Source: Thermohalobaculum sp050331335 (lineage in GTDB: Bacteria; Pseudomonadota; Alphaproteobacteria; Rhodobacterales; Rhodobacteraceae). Taken from it: DNA of 7,003 bases. Below, piece by piece: positions 6,335 to 7,003 of the stretch; position 1 is the stretch's first letter; the number at the start of each line of letters is the position of its first letter. The notes under the pieces are model-generated. The model did not search any database and had not been told where the DNA came from. It saw only the letters and a program-made list of their open reading frames with translations. Both the position numbers and the translations under genes were made by a program. The stretch is from assembly GCA_050331335.1 (NCBI GenBank), contig JBHJGY010000130.1, forward strand, positions 1-7,003. The letters run 5' to 3'.

Positions 6335-6822
6335 GCATGTTGGTCGACGAGTTGAAGGCTCTCGGTGAGAGCCCCTTGGCTTGGGGCGCGGTGCCCGCGA
6401 TCGCCGCCTTTGTGTATCGCTCTTATCACAACTGGCGGAAATGTCCGCTGCTGCATCGGGCGCCGCAGCTGACCCAAAACGAGGCCCTCGAGCTGGTCGG
6501 CCGCCCGAAGATCGCAGGCCCGCGCTATTTCCTGTTGATGGTGGCCGGTATCGTGGCGACCGTGACAAGCCTGAGCCTGATCGCGAAGGGCATCTATCCA
6601 ACGCTTGCCTTCTACCTCCTGATTGCCGGGGTTTTTGTCATCCAGACCGAGCCGGCCCGTCTCCAAGTGCGGGACGCCGAGGTCAGGCTGTTCGCTGCCC
6701 AGCCCCATGGCCCGGCAGCGCGTGCGGCGGCAATGGAACGGCTGGATTGGACGAATGCTTGGCTGGTAACGCTGCAAGCAACGATGCTCGCAGGCGTCAT
6801 CGCCTTTCTGCTGGCCTTCTGA
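6331..6822 (+). CDS. Multi-pass membrane protein of unknown function
   Basis: I do not recognise this 163-residue protein. It has three clear hydrophobic segments: about residues 66-85, 88-105 (IYPTLAFYLLIAGVFVIQ) and 144-163, which runs to the C-terminus. A weaker one lies at 16-29. Between the first and second is a basic loop (YRSYHNWRKCPLLHR). Between the third and last is an amphipathic stretch rich in Ala, Arg and Glu (107-140). Charge placement suggests that the basic loop faces the cytoplasm. The start overlaps the oxidoreductase stop as ATGA, with AGGAGG (6321-6326) four bases before ATG 6331. ATG 6337 is an equally usable start at ten bases. The overlap indicates translational coupling, so the two products may work together. 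Base composition matches the neighbours. A plausible gene rather than a shadow, since it has a ribosome site, operon overlap and coherent membrane pattern. Confidence 0.75.
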   Translation: MSMLVDELKALGESPLAWGAVPAIAAFVYRSYHNWRKCPLLHRAPQLTQNEALELVGRPKIAGPRYFLLMVAGIVATVTSLSLIAKGIYPTLAFYLLIAGVFVIQTEPARLQVRDAEVRLFAAQPHGPAARAAAMERLDWTNAWLVTLQATMLAGVIAFLLAF

Positions 6823-6844
6823 GGCTAGCCTGAAAACGGGGAGC

Positions 6845-6870
6845 GGGTCCCGGCCGCGCCGGCCGGACCC
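6845..6870 (+). terminator. Strong GC hairpin after the membrane protein gene
   Basis: GGGTCC plus CGGCCG (6845-6856) pairs with CGGCCGGACCC (6860-6870) around a CGC loop, with a single bulged C. This gives an 11-bp GC-rich stem 23 bp past the stop codon. No T run follows on the plus strand. On the minus strand the hairpin is followed, after a short gap, by GTTTTC. It is a likely transcript end, possibly for both directions. Confidence 0.5.
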
Positions 6871-6884
6871 AAGTCGGTCAAGCC

Positions 6885-6935
6885 GCCTGCGCGAGGTGCT
6901 CCCGGCCGTGCGGCGCCGGGAGATCGCGCGCAGGC
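6885..6935. repeat. Long imperfect hairpin
   Basis: CTCCCGGC (6899-6906) and GCCGGGAG (6915-6922) are perfect inverted repeats with an eight-base loop. Outside them GCCTGCGCGA (6885-6894) pairs with TCGCGCGCAGGC (6924-6935), apart from two extra bases. The whole forms a roughly 50-base stem-loop. Its role is unknown: a second terminator element, or chance in GC-rich DNA. Confidence 0.5.
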
Positions 6936-6943
6936 CCGACAGG

Positions 6944-6954
6944 CCCCCCCCCCC
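6944..6954. repeat. Homopolymer run of 11 C
   Basis: Eleven consecutive C bases (G on the minus strand) are the only long homopolymer in the window. The run lies outside any convincing gene. Such tracts are prone to slippage and also to sequencing or assembly length errors. Confidence 0.9.
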
Positions 6955-6961
6955 TCGGCTT

Positions 6962-6985
6962 TATAGTCCCCGGGCGGGGATTATA
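6962..6985. promoter_or_regulatory. Palindrome overlapping a minus-strand TATAAT box
   Basis: TATAGTCCCC (6962-6971) and GGGGATTATA (6976-6985) form a 10-bp dyad with one G-T pair around GGGC. Read on the minus strand, 6980-6985 is a perfect TATAAT. The matching -35 box would fall at or just beyond the window edge. It could be an operator over a leftward promoter. It could instead be a plus-strand terminator, since TTATATT follows the GC core. Confidence 0.3.
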
Positions 6986-7003
6986 TTGTAACAAGAACTT
7001 CGC

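Noticed and set aside
5660..6601. 313-codon minus-strand frame across the oxidoreductase and membrane protein genes
   Set aside because: It spans two plus-strand genes with good motifs or a ribosome site, and its own translation is low-complexity Arg/Ser/Pro.
1..7003. CRISPR array, tRNA, insertion sequence, attachment site or toxin-antitoxin pair
   Set aside because: No regularly spaced repeats, cloverleaf, transposase or integrase motifs, or paired small basic/acidic genes were found on either strand.

Overview
The window is GC-rich with strongly GC-biased third codon positions. It carries a VPLPA-CTERM (exosortase-sorted) protein, an A-type iron-sulfur carrier, an XRE-cupin regulator and an FrnE/DsbA-type oxidoreductase. 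Together these point to an alphaproteobacterium, most likely of the Rhodobacteraceae/Rhodobacterales. That placement is inferred from gene style and content, with no database search behind it. I see no rRNA, tRNA, CRISPR array, insertion sequence, integrase or phage gene, so this looks like ordinary chromosome.

Left part (1-2301): a minus-strand gene (54-674) encodes a secreted protein with a VPLPA-CTERM sorting tail. It diverges, across a 121-bp promoter region, from a plus-strand A-type Fe-S cluster carrier (796-1188, ErpA/IscA family). A short leader with small stem-loops leads into an exported protein with a formylglycine-generating-enzyme (SUMF1) fold (1263-2228) that lacks the catalytic cysteine pair of true FGE. 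A 73-bp gap follows, in which an inverted repeat could mask the next ribosome binding site.

Middle part (2302-4007): an AEC-family transporter (2302-3243) converges on an XRE-cupin transcriptional regulator (minus, 3253-3894). Only 9 bp separate the two coding regions, and a perfect 8-bp inverted repeat there contains both stop codons. The regulator diverges from an acyl-CoA synthetase across about 113 bp.

Right part (4008-7003): an acyl-CoA synthetase (4008-5546) is followed after 92 bp by a DsbA/FrnE-type thiol oxidoreductase or 2-hydroxychromene-2-carboxylate isomerase-like protein (5639-6334). That gene is coupled by an ATGA overlap to a multi-pass membrane protein I do not recognise (6331-6822). 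The last 180 bp hold no convincing gene but are rich in structure: a strong hairpin that is probably the terminator of the right-hand genes, a second long imperfect hairpin, a run of 11 C, and an AT-flanked palindrome overlapping a perfect TATAAT on the minus strand.

A plausible working model is that the XRE-cupin protein senses a small molecule and controls the divergent acyl-CoA synthetase, and perhaps the neighbouring AEC transporter, as a carboxylic-acid uptake and activation module. No feature here amounts to a clearly new biological system. The items most worth a second look are the cysteine-less FGE-like protein, the unrecognised membrane protein coupled to the thiol oxidoreductase, and the structured right edge.
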